Assembly: GCA_964652155.1 (NCBI GenBank)
Contig: CAZZBK010000002.1
Coordinates: 74,687 to 138,686 of the forward strand
Source: CAZZBK01 sp964652155
Lineage (GTDB): Bacteria > Planctomycetota > Planctomycetia > Pirellulales > PNKZ01
DNA: 64,000 nucleotides
Reading direction: 5' to 3'
Shown piece by piece: positions 1 to 8,910 of this stretch (the stretch's first letter is position 1; every line of letters begins with the position of its first letter). The notes below the pieces were generated by a model. It did not search any database, was not told the DNA's origin, and was given only the letters and a program-made list of their open reading frames with translations. The position numbers and the translations under genes are program-made.

Positions 1-114
1 TTCGAGCGAGACCGGCCCGGCATCGACCACATCTTGGTTGAGATTGCGGAGCAACTCGATGATTCGTTCTTTGACGCTATATCCGCGATGATCACTGCCA
101 ACGGCGATCCGCAT
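1..114 (-). CDS. rpiB: Ribose-5-phosphate isomerase B, N-terminal part (truncated by window edge)
   Basis: The first 38 codons are present. They begin MRIAVGSDHRGY, the typical RpiB/LacAB opening, in which the Asp-His pair of SDH sits near the sugar-phosphate site. RpiB interconverts ribose 5-phosphate and ribulose 5-phosphate in the cytosolic pentose phosphate pathway. The gene runs off the left edge of the window. It lies 37 bases downstream of the YrdC-like/phosphatase fusion on the same strand and is probably in one operon with it. The same three functions (Sua5, phosphatase, RpiB) are neighbours in Bacillus (ywlC, ywlE, ywlF). The identification rests on the N-terminal motif only. Confidence 0.85.
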   Translation of the reverse strand, partial: MRIAVGSDHRGYSVKERIIELLRNLNQDVVDAGPVSLE

Positions 115-151
115 CGTTCGGGGTCCTAAACCAAGGTTAAAAAAGTTTGTC

Positions 152-1312
152 TCAACGCTTCAGGTTCTCGATGGGCAATTCTTGCACCCAACTCTCCAGC
201 TCTCGGCGAATTTGTGCCGCGCAGGCGCGATACACGTCCGCCGACCCACCGACCGGGTCATGCACGTCGGCTCCGTCGCGACAGACGCTGCGCAGCCGAT
301 CCGCCGCGCCGGGCCATTGGTTCAGAATCACCTGTTGGTGCGAACGAGTCATGGCCAGTATCCAGTCGGCGTGCTTGATCAGCGGCTCGCTCAACGGTTG
401 ACTTTCGTGGTTGGCGATGTCGATCTCCATGCTTCGCATGACCTGCACCGCTTCACGACTGGCGGGGCTTCCCATCATGGCGGCGGTGCCTGCCGATACG
501 ATTCGGATGCCGCGGTCCTCGACGTCGCTGGGGCTGCACCCCAGCCGCTCGGCGACCAATTGCCGAAAGACCCCTTCGGCCATGGGGCTGCGGCAGGTGT
601 TTCCGGTACAGACGAATAAGACCAGCATGCTCGATAACCGCTTAAGGGTTTGCTCCGACACGACGCCACTCTGCACGACTTGATAGTGTTGTTGGGTTAC
701 CTGCACGGCGGTGGGCAACTGGCGATAGCGGGTCGTGCCGTCGTCAATCACCATCGCAGCATCGCCGGCGAACTGCTCGATCACTGCTTGGGCCGTGACG
801 GCCGGCATCGCCGCGCCGCGCGCCGCACTCGCGACAACCAGCGGCCCGGCCGAAAGTCGCATCACATCCTGAATCACCGCATGTGCCGGCACGCACAGCC
901 CCAGCACGCCGTCGGCATCCACGGTTCCTTGCACCTTGACAGGCAGTTGCGTCAACAGGCTGTCTCGATGTTGGTTGTCAACGTAAAGCATGATCGGGCC
1001 GGGCCAGCAGCGCCGCGCAAAGCGCTTCCCGAGCGGACACATGTCGGGCGCATAATCATAAGCGTCTTCCGTCCCTTTGACGGCCAGGGTCAGACGATGT
1101 TTCGTGATCCAATTATTTTCAGACTCGGTGACCGGCGCGGTCGCGCGCGCTAATCGTTCGACCGCCGCGACGTTCAATCCGCTGGCGGCGAGCACGTAGA
1201 CCGTCTCGGTCGGAAAGGCCACCAACTTCCCTTCGACGAGCGCTTGGACGGCACGGTGAATCACATCACGTGGTTCATCGACGCCGCGCAAATCAATAAC
1301 CAAGGGAGCCAT
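152..1312 (-). CDS. Fusion of a divergent YrdC/Sua5-like domain and a low-molecular-weight protein phosphatase (possible arginine phosphatase)
   Basis: The protein has 386 residues. Residues 1-215 resemble a YrdC/Sua5 domain (AFPTETVY near 32-39, a GP-containing core, VIDDG near 188-192). Several usual residues have changed: the Gly after TVY is Val, and the KxRP and TSAN-type motifs are poorly kept. Residues 229-386 are a low-molecular-weight phosphatase with the P-loop CTGNTCRS (Cys235 to Arg241) and the general-acid Asp352 in DPVGG. The P-loop carries Thr239, where most tyrosine phosphatases have Ile. In Bacillus YwlE the equivalent Thr11 gives specificity for phosphoarginine. An internal Met229 could give a free phosphatase. 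The gene precedes rpiB on the same strand. The phosphatase fold is secure; the arginine specificity and the role of the first domain are inferred. Confidence 0.85.
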   Translation of the reverse strand: MAPLVIDLRGVDEPRDVIHRAVQALVEGKLVAFPTETVYVLAASGLNVAAVERLARATAPVTESENNWITKHRLTLAVKGTEDAYDYAPDMCPLGKRFARRCWPGPIMLYVDNQHRDSLLTQLPVKVQGTVDADGVLGLCVPAHAVIQDVMRLSAGPLVVASAARGAAMPAVTAQAVIEQFAGDAAMVIDDGTTRYRQLPTAVQVTQQHYQVVQSGVVSEQTLKRLSSMLVLFVCTGNTCRSPMAEGVFRQLVAERLGCSPSDVEDRGIRIVSAGTAAMMGSPASREAVQVMRSMEIDIANHESQPLSEPLIKHADWILAMTRSHQQVILNQWPGAADRLRSVCRDGADVHDPVGGSADVYRACAAQIRRELESWVQELPIENLKR

Positions 1313-1568
1313 GCCGAACTACCGAGCCAAAAGGTCAGCCCGGCAGCGCAAACACGTCGTTCCCAACCCGAGTGCGTCCAACGGACGACTCTGTCCGGAT
1401 CGAAATGCTGCCGACTGGTATGCTACTTTACCGGTCGTTTCAGGGTCGGGTCAAGCGTCTATGGGCAATAAGTCGCCCTTGCCCAGGCAGATTAAGTTGC
1501 AAAACAGTAATACTTTGCGCCATTTTAACACGATTGCGCTTCGCCCCGTGCTCTGGCATCAGCAGAGG

Positions 1569-3161
1569 TTATTTTGAAGCGGCCATGCGCGCTTCGGTCC
1601 GGGCAATGGCCTCGTCGTACACGGCCAATACCCGCTGCCGCTCACCGTCGTCGGCAAACTTGCCTCCGGCATGGATAATCCGTCGATGATCGCGCATTTC
1701 TTCGAGCAACCCCTCGACCGTCGGGCGATCAAAGACGCTCCGTCCGTTGAGCGTGACATAGATCGCGCTCGTATGTGCGAACAACGGGTTGCCGAGCTCA
1801 TTCTTCGGAAAGTCGGCACGCTGCTCAGCGTCACCTTTCCACGGCGGCGGGGGCGTACGCAGGGCAAACCAACACGGTTCTTCGATGGACACTTCGATCT
1901 CACCCTCGGCGGTGAAATGTCCCGGTTGCTGAACGGTTTTTAGTTGCTGAATCACTTCGCCGTTGCGGATGACTTCCAGGTGCTCGAAGTCGGTGCGACC
2001 CATGCCCCGCGCGACGACCTTGACCTTGCGGGCGACATCAAGCGCCAGGGTCGCACCGATCGCCGCGCCGTCGACGGTCAGTTCCAGCAGAGTCCCATTC
2101 GTAATGGTTGAGCGACCGGCCACGAGCTGATCGAGCCATTGTTGAGTCGAGGGACGCGTTGTGCTCGGCACGTACACGCGCGAAAAATCATACTGAAACC
2201 AATCGGTACCGGTCGAGAACGGAACTTTAATGCCCGCGTTGAGATAACGATAAAAACTGTGTCGGTAGCTGCCGTGCAATCCGCCGTCGAAAATGTTATT
2301 GGCCTGCAAGCGGCCGAGCACCCAGTTGGGAATGTCCTCGTAGCCCCATTGATCATGGCACCAGATGACGGTCGCCCCCAACGCGCGTGAGCGATCGATG
2401 CCGCGTTGCAGCGGCACGCTGTCGGTCCCGGTCTTCATAATGCCAGGGCCGATGCTTACAGGCTGAATCAACTCCGGCAAACCGAGCAGCATGACGTGTC
2501 CGAAGCCTTGTCCCCAGCCGGTGAAATTGTGTCGATGCTCTTCACCCCAGCCGATCGGCAATCGCGGCGTACTCAGCCGTTGCAGATCGTCTTTGGAGTA
2601 TTGATTGCTCACGTAGTCGCGATCTTCTTCGGCCCGTTCGAGATACGAGACGAACAACACGGCGAGACCGTCGGCAGCGGGAATCTCGCGGATGTAGCGA
2701 TCGGCGTCGGGGCGTGAAATTTTTCGCAGGTGCAAATGCGTGTTGCCGGCGTATAGGCCGCGCTGCTCGGCATGATAGAAGCGTGTGAGGGGCACGCGCA
2801 GCTCACGTGTTGTTCCGGCGACAACGTCAAGCGTGTGCTCGGCCCTGAGGGTCTCAATGCCGTGTAACGCCTGTAACTTGTATCGGCCCTCGGGCACGCT
2901 CAAGGTTGCCCCTTCATGGCGCACGACGTACCAGTCGTGGATGGGTCCCGTGGCGTCGAGCCCCAAGCCGCGCGGCAGTAATCCGGCAAGGCGTTGCACT
3001 TCGCCCTGTTCGTTGCGCAACGTGACAAGCCCCGGCAACAGCTGTTGTGTCGCCCCATCGACAAGTTTCAAGTGGATTTCGCCCAGCTTTTGCTCAGGCG
3101 ATTGAGTCCAGTAGATCGTCCCTGCGACGAGTAGTGTGATCAATTGTAGTACCGCACGCAT
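1569..3161 (-). CDS. CehA/McbA-like metallohydrolase (PHP-type), exported
   Basis: This 530-residue protein starts with a short hydrophobic signal segment (LITLLVAGTIYW). Next comes a beta-rich region of about 110 residues that looks like a carboxypeptidase-regulatory fold (LVDGATQQLLPGLVTLRN). From about residue 133 a PHP-like hydrolase domain follows, with the metal-binding start AGNTHLHL, a His-Asn pair in EEHRHNF, CHDQWG, and the late GTDWF motif that supplies an Asp ligand. This matches the CehA/McbA family of metal-dependent hydrolases, which includes carbaryl hydrolases; the substrate here is unknown. It probably acts in the periplasm or paryphoplasm. The gene stands alone, divergent from the PVC cytochrome gene. 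The start is supported by the signal peptide. The superfamily call is firm and the specific activity is open. Confidence 0.75.
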   Translation of the reverse strand: MRAVLQLITLLVAGTIYWTQSPEQKLGEIHLKLVDGATQQLLPGLVTLRNEQGEVQRLAGLLPRGLGLDATGPIHDWYVVRHEGATLSVPEGRYKLQALHGIETLRAEHTLDVVAGTTRELRVPLTRFYHAEQRGLYAGNTHLHLRKISRPDADRYIREIPAADGLAVLFVSYLERAEEDRDYVSNQYSKDDLQRLSTPRLPIGWGEEHRHNFTGWGQGFGHVMLLGLPELIQPVSIGPGIMKTGTDSVPLQRGIDRSRALGATVIWCHDQWGYEDIPNWVLGRLQANNIFDGGLHGSYRHSFYRYLNAGIKVPFSTGTDWFQYDFSRVYVPSTTRPSTQQWLDQLVAGRSTITNGTLLELTVDGAAIGATLALDVARKVKVVARGMGRTDFEHLEVIRNGEVIQQLKTVQQPGHFTAEGEIEVSIEEPCWFALRTPPPPWKGDAEQRADFPKNELGNPLFAHTSAIYVTLNGRSVFDRPTVEGLLEEMRDHRRIIHAGGKFADDGERQRVLAVYDEAIARTEARMAASK

Positions 3162-3278
3162 GAAAATTCGCTCCAGTGAGATGACTCGGCGAGGGTCGTA
3201 TTATCAAACGGGCCGTGAAGAGACTCAAGCATAATCGATCCTCTCGTCGTGGATGGAACGGCCCCCCTTCTCCGCCGG

Positions 3279-3295
3279 CATTTTGTTAGACGCTC
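3279..3295 (+). repeat. Solo end of the inverted-repeat element found at 28896-28994
   Basis: Seventeen bases here (cattttgttagacgctc) are identical to the right terminal repeat of the small element at 28896-28994. No matching left end is visible nearby. It lies in the divergent spacer upstream of the PVC cytochrome gene and looks like a remnant or solo terminus of the same element family. Confidence 0.6.
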
Positions 3296-3419
3296 ATCAT
3301 TACTTCCGTGGATTCGCGTTCATTTCCGGCCTTTCCTCTCCCTTGCATCCGCTTCACCTTTCACAAGCTTGAACCTTGGAGAGTGGCTCCCTACACTGGC
3401 AACGTGTACCGAGGTGCCG

Positions 3420-6323
3420 ATGGATTCTGCTCTATTCCTTCTATCTCGCCGAGCTTTCATGCACTCGTCTCGACTCATTCGACCTCTATTGATTTTATCG
3501 TGTTTCTTGTGGGTTTCGTCACTCTGGGCTCAGGCCGATCGCTTTGGCGGACACATTAAAAATACCGACCCACTCACGGCCGCCGAGCAACTCAAAAAGT
3601 TTCATCTGCCGCCAGGGTTCGAGATCCAACTCGTCGCCGCCGAGCCTGAGGTGCGCAAGCCCATCAACATCGCGTTCGACGCACAGGGCCGGCTCTACGC
3701 GACACAATCGACCGAGTATCCGCACCCGAACTTTGATGAGACCCAATCCAAAGACTGCGTGAGCCGTTATGAGATCGACTCGGCCACCGGCCGGGCCAAG
3801 AGCGCCAAGCAAGTCGTCAGCGGCTTGACGATTCCGATCGGCATCACGCCGATCCCGGTCTCGGCGACGCAAAATGACCTGCTCGTGTTCAGCATTCCCA
3901 ACTTGTATCGCTGGCGCGACACCGATGGCGATGGCGTGTATGACAAGAAGCAAGCGATCCTCACCGGCTTTGGGCAAAAAGACACGCACGGCTTGGTGAA
4001 CGGGCTCACCTACTGGATCGACGGTTGGGTCTACGCCTGCCACGGCTTTTCGAACGAGTCGGACGTGACCGGCACCGACGGCTCGAAGATCAAGATGCAG
4101 TCGGGGAACACGTTTCGCTTCAAGCCCGACGGCTCACGCCTCGAACAGTTCACCTGGGGACAGGTCAACCCGTTCGGCATGGCCTTCGACCCGTATGGGA
4201 ACATTTTCACGGCCGACTGCCACACGCTGCCGGCGTATCAAATCCTCCGGGGGGCATACTACCCGAGCTTTGGCAAGCCGCACGATGGACTCGGCTACGG
4301 GCCCGCGATGATGAAGCATCAGCATGGCTCTACTGGCATCTCGGGCATCGTGTACTATGAAGCCGATCAATTCCCTGCCGAGTATCGCGGCTCGCTCTTT
4401 ATCGGCAACCCGATCACGGCTCGCGTCAATCACGACAAGCTCAAATGGCATGGCTCCACGCCCGAGGCGATCGAGCAGCCCGACTTTATTGTGTGCGACG
4501 ACCCGTGGTTTCGCCCGGTCGATTTGAAGCTTGGCCCGGACGGCGCTCTGTACATCGCCGACTTCTACAACCGGATCATCGGTCACTACGAGGTGCCGCT
4601 CGATCATCCGCAACGTGACCGAGAGCGCGGCCGCATCTGGCGCGTGGTATACAACGGGAAAGGGGCCAAGCCCGCGGAGCTGGTTAAAGTTAGCCCACAC
4701 TTGAACCAGCGGGTCAACATCGATTCGTCCCTAACAAAAACGCATCGCTTGAAATCGTTGGCCGAGCAACCCATGAACGAATGGGTTGATGCGACCTATG
4801 AGAATGTTCGAGCAGCGTTGGCTGAATCGTCGGCCTTTGTCGTTCGCGCTGCGGCAGATGCCCTGGGGCGTCATCCGGCGAAGGAGAACCTTGCGCCACT
4901 GATCGCGGCTTGGAGTCGCACGCCGGCCGAGGACACGCACTTGATCCATACGATTCGCATGGCGCTGCGCGATCATCTGCTCGTCGAGGGAATGTACGAG
5001 TCCCTCACGTCGATCTGCGAGGGGAATGCGGAATTGTTGCACCGAGGAGCGGATATCAGCTTGGGTGTCCGCACGCCGCACGCGGCTCCGTTTTTGCTCG
5101 GTTACTTGCAGCAGGCCCAACAACCGCAGCTCGATATTGCGGCGGCGGTTGAGCATGTTGTGCGTTACACGGCCAGCGACAAATTGCCAAGCGTATGGAG
5201 CGCCCTGCCGGTGGTTCCAAAGCGTTCGGCCAGCGATGCGTCAACCGTGCTCCGCGCTGCGCATCGCGGCTTGCAAGCCCGAGGTGTCGCGATACCTCAG
5301 CCACTTGTCGAGTGGATCGAGAACACCGCAGCCGCCGATTTGCAGTCAACGAATGTCGATCGCGTGAAGGCCGGCCTCGAACTGGTCCGCGATCTGAAAT
5401 GGAAACCCCAACAACCGCGAGTCACGGAGCTCGTTGCGGTTGCGTCACCTCATGCAAGTTTGCGCGTCACGGCAGTCGAGGCCCTCGTGGCCTGCGACAG
5501 CGTCGGCTCGCTCGATACGCTCAGCCAATTGTTGTCCGTGGGCGAACAGGACCCCGCCGTTCGCGCAAAGGTGCTGCAATTGCTCGGCGGGATCAATCAC
5601 GACAAGGCCCGTGAGTTGCTGCTGCAACAGTTACTCGCTGCCCCAGAGAAGCTGCAACTCAACATCGCCAATGCGCTGCTGGGCACGCCGCCTGGGAACG
5701 AGTTATTGCTCAAGTCGATCGAGGCGGGCAAAGCGGCCAGTTGGCTCCTGACCGATGCGAACGTCGTCCGTCGCCTGCGTTCAGCCAAACGGCCCGAAGG
5801 AGACACGCGAATTGACAAGCTGCTTGTGTCGATGCCCAAGCGCGACGACCGGTTGGCGACCGTGATCGAGGCTCGTCGCATAGGTTGGTCGGCCGCGACA
5901 GGAGACATCACGCTTGGTCTAGCGGTGTTCAAGAAAACCTGCGCCGCGTGTCACAAGGTCGGCGGCGAAGGGACCAAGATTGGGCCTGAGCTTGACGGCA
6001 TCGGCCTGCGCGGCGTCGATCGGGTGCTGGAAGACGTGCTGGATCCCAATCGGGTCGTCGATCAGGCCTTTCGAGCCACGCAACTTGTGACCAAAGACGG
6101 CCGTATCCTGCTGGGGCTCGTCTTGCGCCGCGAGGGTGAAGTGATCGTGCTCGCCGATCAGCAAGGCAAGGAGCAGCGCATACCGCAGAGCGACATTGAT
6201 GAGCAGGCTTCGCTCCCGATGTCACCCATGCCCGCCAATGTGGCCGAGCAAATGCCCGAGGCCGACTTTTATCATCTGCTGGCCTTTTTGTTGCGGCAAC
6301 AGCAACGGCCGTTGGGAAAGTAG
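3420..6323 (+). CDS. PVC-type heme-binding CxxCH protein with membrane-bound dehydrogenase-like propeller
   Basis: The protein has 967 residues from the chosen start. Residues 1-40 are an export signal (SRRAFM, then a leucine-rich core ending WAQA). Residues 50-430 match the planctomycete/Verrucomicrobia membrane-bound dehydrogenase-like beta-propeller (DTDGDGVYDKK, GLVNGLTYW, GPDGALYIADFYNRIIGHYE). Residues 430-820 are helical, HEAT-like repeats. The C-terminus is a cytochrome c domain with CAACH at 841-845 and the downstream KIGPELDGIG of the PVC Haeme domain. The role is presumably periplasmic electron transfer linked to oxidation of a sugar or other substrate. An upstream in-frame ATG at 3249 would add 57 unlikely residues. 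The ATG at 3420 has GAGGTG upstream, and the ATG at 3459 would also keep the signal peptide. Family assignment is strong; the substrate is unknown. Confidence 0.88.
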   Translation: MDSALFLLSRRAFMHSSRLIRPLLILSCFLWVSSLWAQADRFGGHIKNTDPLTAAEQLKKFHLPPGFEIQLVAAEPEVRKPINIAFDAQGRLYATQSTEYPHPNFDETQSKDCVSRYEIDSATGRAKSAKQVVSGLTIPIGITPIPVSATQNDLLVFSIPNLYRWRDTDGDGVYDKKQAILTGFGQKDTHGLVNGLTYWIDGWVYACHGFSNESDVTGTDGSKIKMQSGNTFRFKPDGSRLEQFTWGQVNPFGMAFDPYGNIFTADCHTLPAYQILRGAYYPSFGKPHDGLGYGPAMMKHQHGSTGISGIVYYEADQFPAEYRGSLFIGNPITARVNHDKLKWHGSTPEAIEQPDFIVCDDPWFRPVDLKLGPDGALYIADFYNRIIGHYEVPLDHPQRDRERGRIWRVVYNGKGAKPAELVKVSPHLNQRVNIDSSLTKTHRLKSLAEQPMNEWVDATYENVRAALAESSAFVVRAAADALGRHPAKENLAPLIAAWSRTPAEDTHLIHTIRMALRDHLLVEGMYESLTSICEGNAELLHRGADISLGVRTPHAAPFLLGYLQQAQQPQLDIAAAVEHVVRYTASDKLPSVWSALPVVPKRSASDASTVLRAAHRGLQARGVAIPQPLVEWIENTAAADLQSTNVDRVKAGLELVRDLKWKPQQPRVTELVAVASPHASLRVTAVEALVACDSVGSLDTLSQLLSVGEQDPAVRAKVLQLLGGINHDKARELLLQQLLAAPEKLQLNIANALLGTPPGNELLLKSIEAGKAASWLLTDANVVRRLRSAKRPEGDTRIDKLLVSMPKRDDRLATVIEARRIGWSAATGDITLGLAVFKKTCAACHKVGGEGTKIGPELDGIGLRGVDRVLEDVLDPNRVVDQAFRATQLVTKDGRILLGLVLRREGEVIVLADQQGKEQRIPQSDIDEQASLPMSPMPANVAEQMPEADFYHLLAFLLRQQQRPLGK

Positions 6324-6395
6324 CGCGGCAGCGATTCATTGAGATGGAGAGCATGCCCACGCGGACGTGAGCATGGCACCCGATTGGATCGGTAC

Positions 6396-6434
6396 AAAAA
6401 AGCGACGCCGCCAGGGTAACCCAGCGGCGTCGCT
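6396..6434 (-). terminator. Rho-independent terminator for the scpB/acidic-protein operon
   Basis: A perfect 11-bp stem (agcgacgccgc pairing with gcggcgtcgct) encloses a 12-base loop that can itself pair as GGG/CCC. On the minus strand the stem is followed by a run of six T. It lies about 50 bases past the stop of the acidic protein gene. It could also end the PVC cytochrome transcript from the other side, although the T-run favours the minus strand. Confidence 0.75.
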
Positions 6435-6483
6435 CAATATTCCAGCGAAGACCAGGACGCACGAAGCACTTTAGCCGGCAAGT

Positions 6484-6837
6484 TTACGGCTCGTCGGCGG
6501 GTTCCTCTTCGTCTTCATCGTCGTCCCAATCGTCGTCGTCGTCATCGTCATCATCGTCATCGTCGTCGTCATCGTCTTCGTCTTCATCATCGTCCTCGTC
6601 GTCGTCGACTTCTTCCCAGTCGTCGTCGTCGAAGTCATCATCGAATTCGTCGTCTTCTTCCTCATCGTCCTCGTCATCATCGAGGTCGTCGTCCTCGTCA
6701 TCCTCGAGGTCGTCATCGTCTTCTTCTTCCTCCAGGTCGTCATCCTCGTCGATTGCGCGCTCCGAGAGCGCAAGCAGGCGACGCTGCTCCTCGTGAATCT
6801 CAGCAATGGCGGGATACTCAGCGAAGGCGATTCTCAC
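6484..6837 (-). CDS. Small protein with a short N-terminal helix region and a long Asp/Glu tail
   Basis: The protein has 117 residues. The first 33 are ordinary sequence (RIAFAEYPAIAEIHEEQRRL and on), predicted helical. The remaining 80 or so are almost entirely Asp and Glu, including an uninterrupted run of more than ten Asp, with a few Leu, Phe and Trp. The start chosen is GTG, because it overlaps the scpB stop as GTGA and has GAGGAG six bases upstream; this indicates translational coupling to scpB. An in-frame ATG at 6867 is possible but lacks this support. The tail could mimic nucleic acid, bind basic proteins or bind metal. No family is recognised. Coding is supported by the overlap, the ribosome site and the downstream terminator, but the repetitive DNA calls for caution. 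Confidence 0.7.
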   Translation of the reverse strand: MRIAFAEYPAIAEIHEEQRRLLALSERAIDEDDDLEEEEDDDDLEDDEDDDLDDDEDDEEEDDEFDDDFDDDDWEEVDDDEDDDEDEDDDDDDDDDDDDDDDDWDDDEDEEEPADEP

Positions 6838-7622
6838 GTCAGACTCCTCAATGACTCCGGGTGGCAATGTGTATTGGGCTGCACGTCGGTGACGGGCTCT
6901 AAGGGTGAATCGATATTCGCGAGCGGCACAGGACCGCTCGCTCGAAGATATTCAGCCCGAGGCAAGTCATCGAGATGCCGCAAGCCAAAGACCTGTAAAA
7001 AACGCTTCGTCGTTCCATACAAAAAAGGCCGGCCAAGCTCATCGGAACGACCGACGATTTTGACCAAATCTCGTTCCATCAACTGCCGCAGCATTTCGCC
7101 GCACTGCACGCCGCGAATCGACTCGATCGTCGCCCGCAACACGGGTTGACGATACGCGATCACGGCCATCGTTTCCAGTGCGGGAGATGACAAGCGGGTT
7201 TCGACAATCGACTGGTGCAACCGCCGCAGCCAACCGCCAAACTGGCGACGGCTGAGCAATTGAAATCCTCCGGCAACCTCCTCGACCCGAAACGCATAGC
7301 CACGCTGATCGTAGCACTGGTTCAGGCGGCGAGTTAATGTACGCGCTTCCGTGGCATCCGCCAAGCGGGCAAACTGTGCAATTTTCCGCAGACTCAAGGG
7401 CTCATTCGCCAGAAACAATACGGCTTCGAGCTGAGCCAATCGGTCGTCCCGTGTTGGCTTGGATTCCATCGGTGGAATCGGCACAGACGGACCAGACAAT
7501 TTAGGCGCAGAAGGCAATTTTAGCTTGGTTGCCCCCCATTGGGCATTGGTGACCAAACGGTGCTCGTAACGCGTCGATGGGCTGCGGAGCACACGCCCCA
7601 GCGGAGCCGGTTTGCTTGCCAT
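6834..7622 (-). CDS. scpB: Segregation and condensation protein B
   Basis: The protein has 262 residues. After an N-terminal extension of about 55 residues it carries the double winged-helix ScpB fold: LAQLEAVLFLANEPLSLRKI, VEEVAGGFQLLSR, LSSPALETMAVIAYRQPVLRATIESIRGV and the end block GRSDELGRPFLYGTTKRFL. ScpB works with ScpA and SMC in chromosome condensation and segregation. The family norm is about 180-200 residues, so the N-terminal extension is unusual. The ATG has GGTGGG upstream; a GTG nine bases earlier is also possible. scpA is not next to it. Instead, the coupled downstream gene is the acidic-tail protein. Confidence 0.88.
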   Translation of the reverse strand: MASKPAPLGRVLRSPSTRYEHRLVTNAQWGATKLKLPSAPKLSGPSVPIPPMESKPTRDDRLAQLEAVLFLANEPLSLRKIAQFARLADATEARTLTRRLNQCYDQRGYAFRVEEVAGGFQLLSRRQFGGWLRRLHQSIVETRLSSPALETMAVIAYRQPVLRATIESIRGVQCGEMLRQLMERDLVKIVGRSDELGRPFLYGTTKRFLQVFGLRHLDDLPRAEYLRASGPVPLANIDSPLEPVTDVQPNTHCHPESLRSLT

Positions 7623-7739
7623 AAGTCCCACCAGCGTAGTGATTTGATCGTGGTCTTGGCAAGAGGCAATTTCGCTGCTTGGGGTAACATTCGAGACGGT
7701 TCGAGAAGGCGAACAAGCCGCGAATTTTGCCCGAGCGAC

Positions 7740-8615
7740 CTATTGTACGCCTTTCCGCCACGCCTCAACCTGTTGCAAAACTTTTTGCATCGCTTGCGTG
7801 GCCTCGACGTCGGTCGCCTCAAAATGACGCTCGAAGCCGGGAGAATGGGGCAGCGCCATCTTGCAGTGGAAGCGGAATTGGTCCCCCTTAGGACCCGATG
7901 CTTCCAGCACGTAATAAGTCGCGCCGAGCTCGCGCAACCGCTGCTGAGTGTGTGTGAACCAGTCGGTCCGCAGCTCGGGTTCGCCGCCAACCGGGCCGTG
8001 ACTGCCGCCTGCGTAAATCATCGTTGCAGGGGGAGCCGTCGGAGGCGACACGGCGGGTGTCAGGGGTGAGGGGCGAGTTTGCGGAGGTGGGAGTTGCAGA
8101 TCGGCTCTTTGAATCGTGGGTTCGGCGGCCGTGTGAGCGGTTTCACTCGCAAGTCGGACATGCGGATCCGGCCGAATCCTCGGCAGTGGTGGCAATGGCT
8201 CGACGGAGGTCGCCAAAGCCGGTGGATTCCGCGCGGGGATCGAGGGCACCAAACTGCCTCGCGCTGGAGCGGCGCTGACCATCGTCGTCGGAGCAGCCGA
8301 GGATGGCAGTGTGGGTAACGACTTCGTGATGCTATCTCGTGCCACGCCTGGAGCAGCCGCGTCCGGAGAAGCCATCGTGTTTGGCGCGGTCCCGGTGAGA
8401 GCCGCACCTAGCAGCGTCGTATCCTGCTTTTGCTTTGCAGTCGACGACGATTTACTGGCTGGAGAACTCAGTTTCTTGGCCGGGGCTGGATAAATCAGTT
8501 TCGAGAACGTCGTTCCGAAGATCGCGCACAACGGAACGAGAATCATGCACCCGCCGATCACCGCCGAGCGCCACCTCGTCGAGCGAGGTCCATCCATATC
8601 AGTTGGGTCAGCCAT
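7740..8615 (-). CDS. Membrane-anchored protein with proline/alanine-rich linker, unknown function
   Basis: The protein has 291 residues. A short cytoplasmic start with basic residues precedes one membrane segment at about 19-41 (VIGGCMILVPLCAIFGTTF). About 150 residues rich in Pro, Ala, Ser and Thr follow. The end is a compact domain of about 75 residues (DWFTHTQQRLRELGATYYVLE, then FRFHCKMALPHSPGFERHFEA and a final helix). This layout suggests an anchored periplasmic domain on a flexible tether. It is upstream of scpB on the same strand with a gap of about 117 bases, so co-transcription is possible. I do not recognise the C-terminal domain, though this type of protein is common in planctomycetes. 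Confidence 0.65.
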   Translation of the reverse strand: MADPTDMDGPRSTRWRSAVIGGCMILVPLCAIFGTTFSKLIYPAPAKKLSSPASKSSSTAKQKQDTTLLGAALTGTAPNTMASPDAAAPGVARDSITKSLPTLPSSAAPTTMVSAAPARGSLVPSIPARNPPALATSVEPLPPLPRIRPDPHVRLASETAHTAAEPTIQRADLQLPPPQTRPSPLTPAVSPPTAPPATMIYAGGSHGPVGGEPELRTDWFTHTQQRLRELGATYYVLEASGPKGDQFRFHCKMALPHSPGFERHFEATDVEATQAMQKVLQQVEAWRKGVQ

Positions 8616-8910
8616 GTCGATGATTGCTGTCTAAACGAGGCGCGCAACGATAATGCCCATCGCCGGGTACGACGACGCGGGGCGGGATCATACGTCAGCC
8701 GCGCACCGCGAACAATGTCAGCTCGACGACTCAAATGGAACGCCAGCGGTGCTAGCAAAACTCGCGTCGCGCCTCGCTCGAACTCGTCTTTGTGAATTGA
8801 AGTGCAGCCATTACACTGCTGGCGCGAAAATACTTTCGTCGGGCAATCCGTCAAGGTTTGCTCTGATCGGAAGCGCACCCCACTGAGTCATGGTGGCAAG
8901 GAGGCTACCC

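Noticed and set aside
6471..6806. Second minus-strand frame, rich in Met and Thr, over the acidic gene
   Set aside because: It is a frame-shifted reading of the same trinucleotide repeat, without start support.
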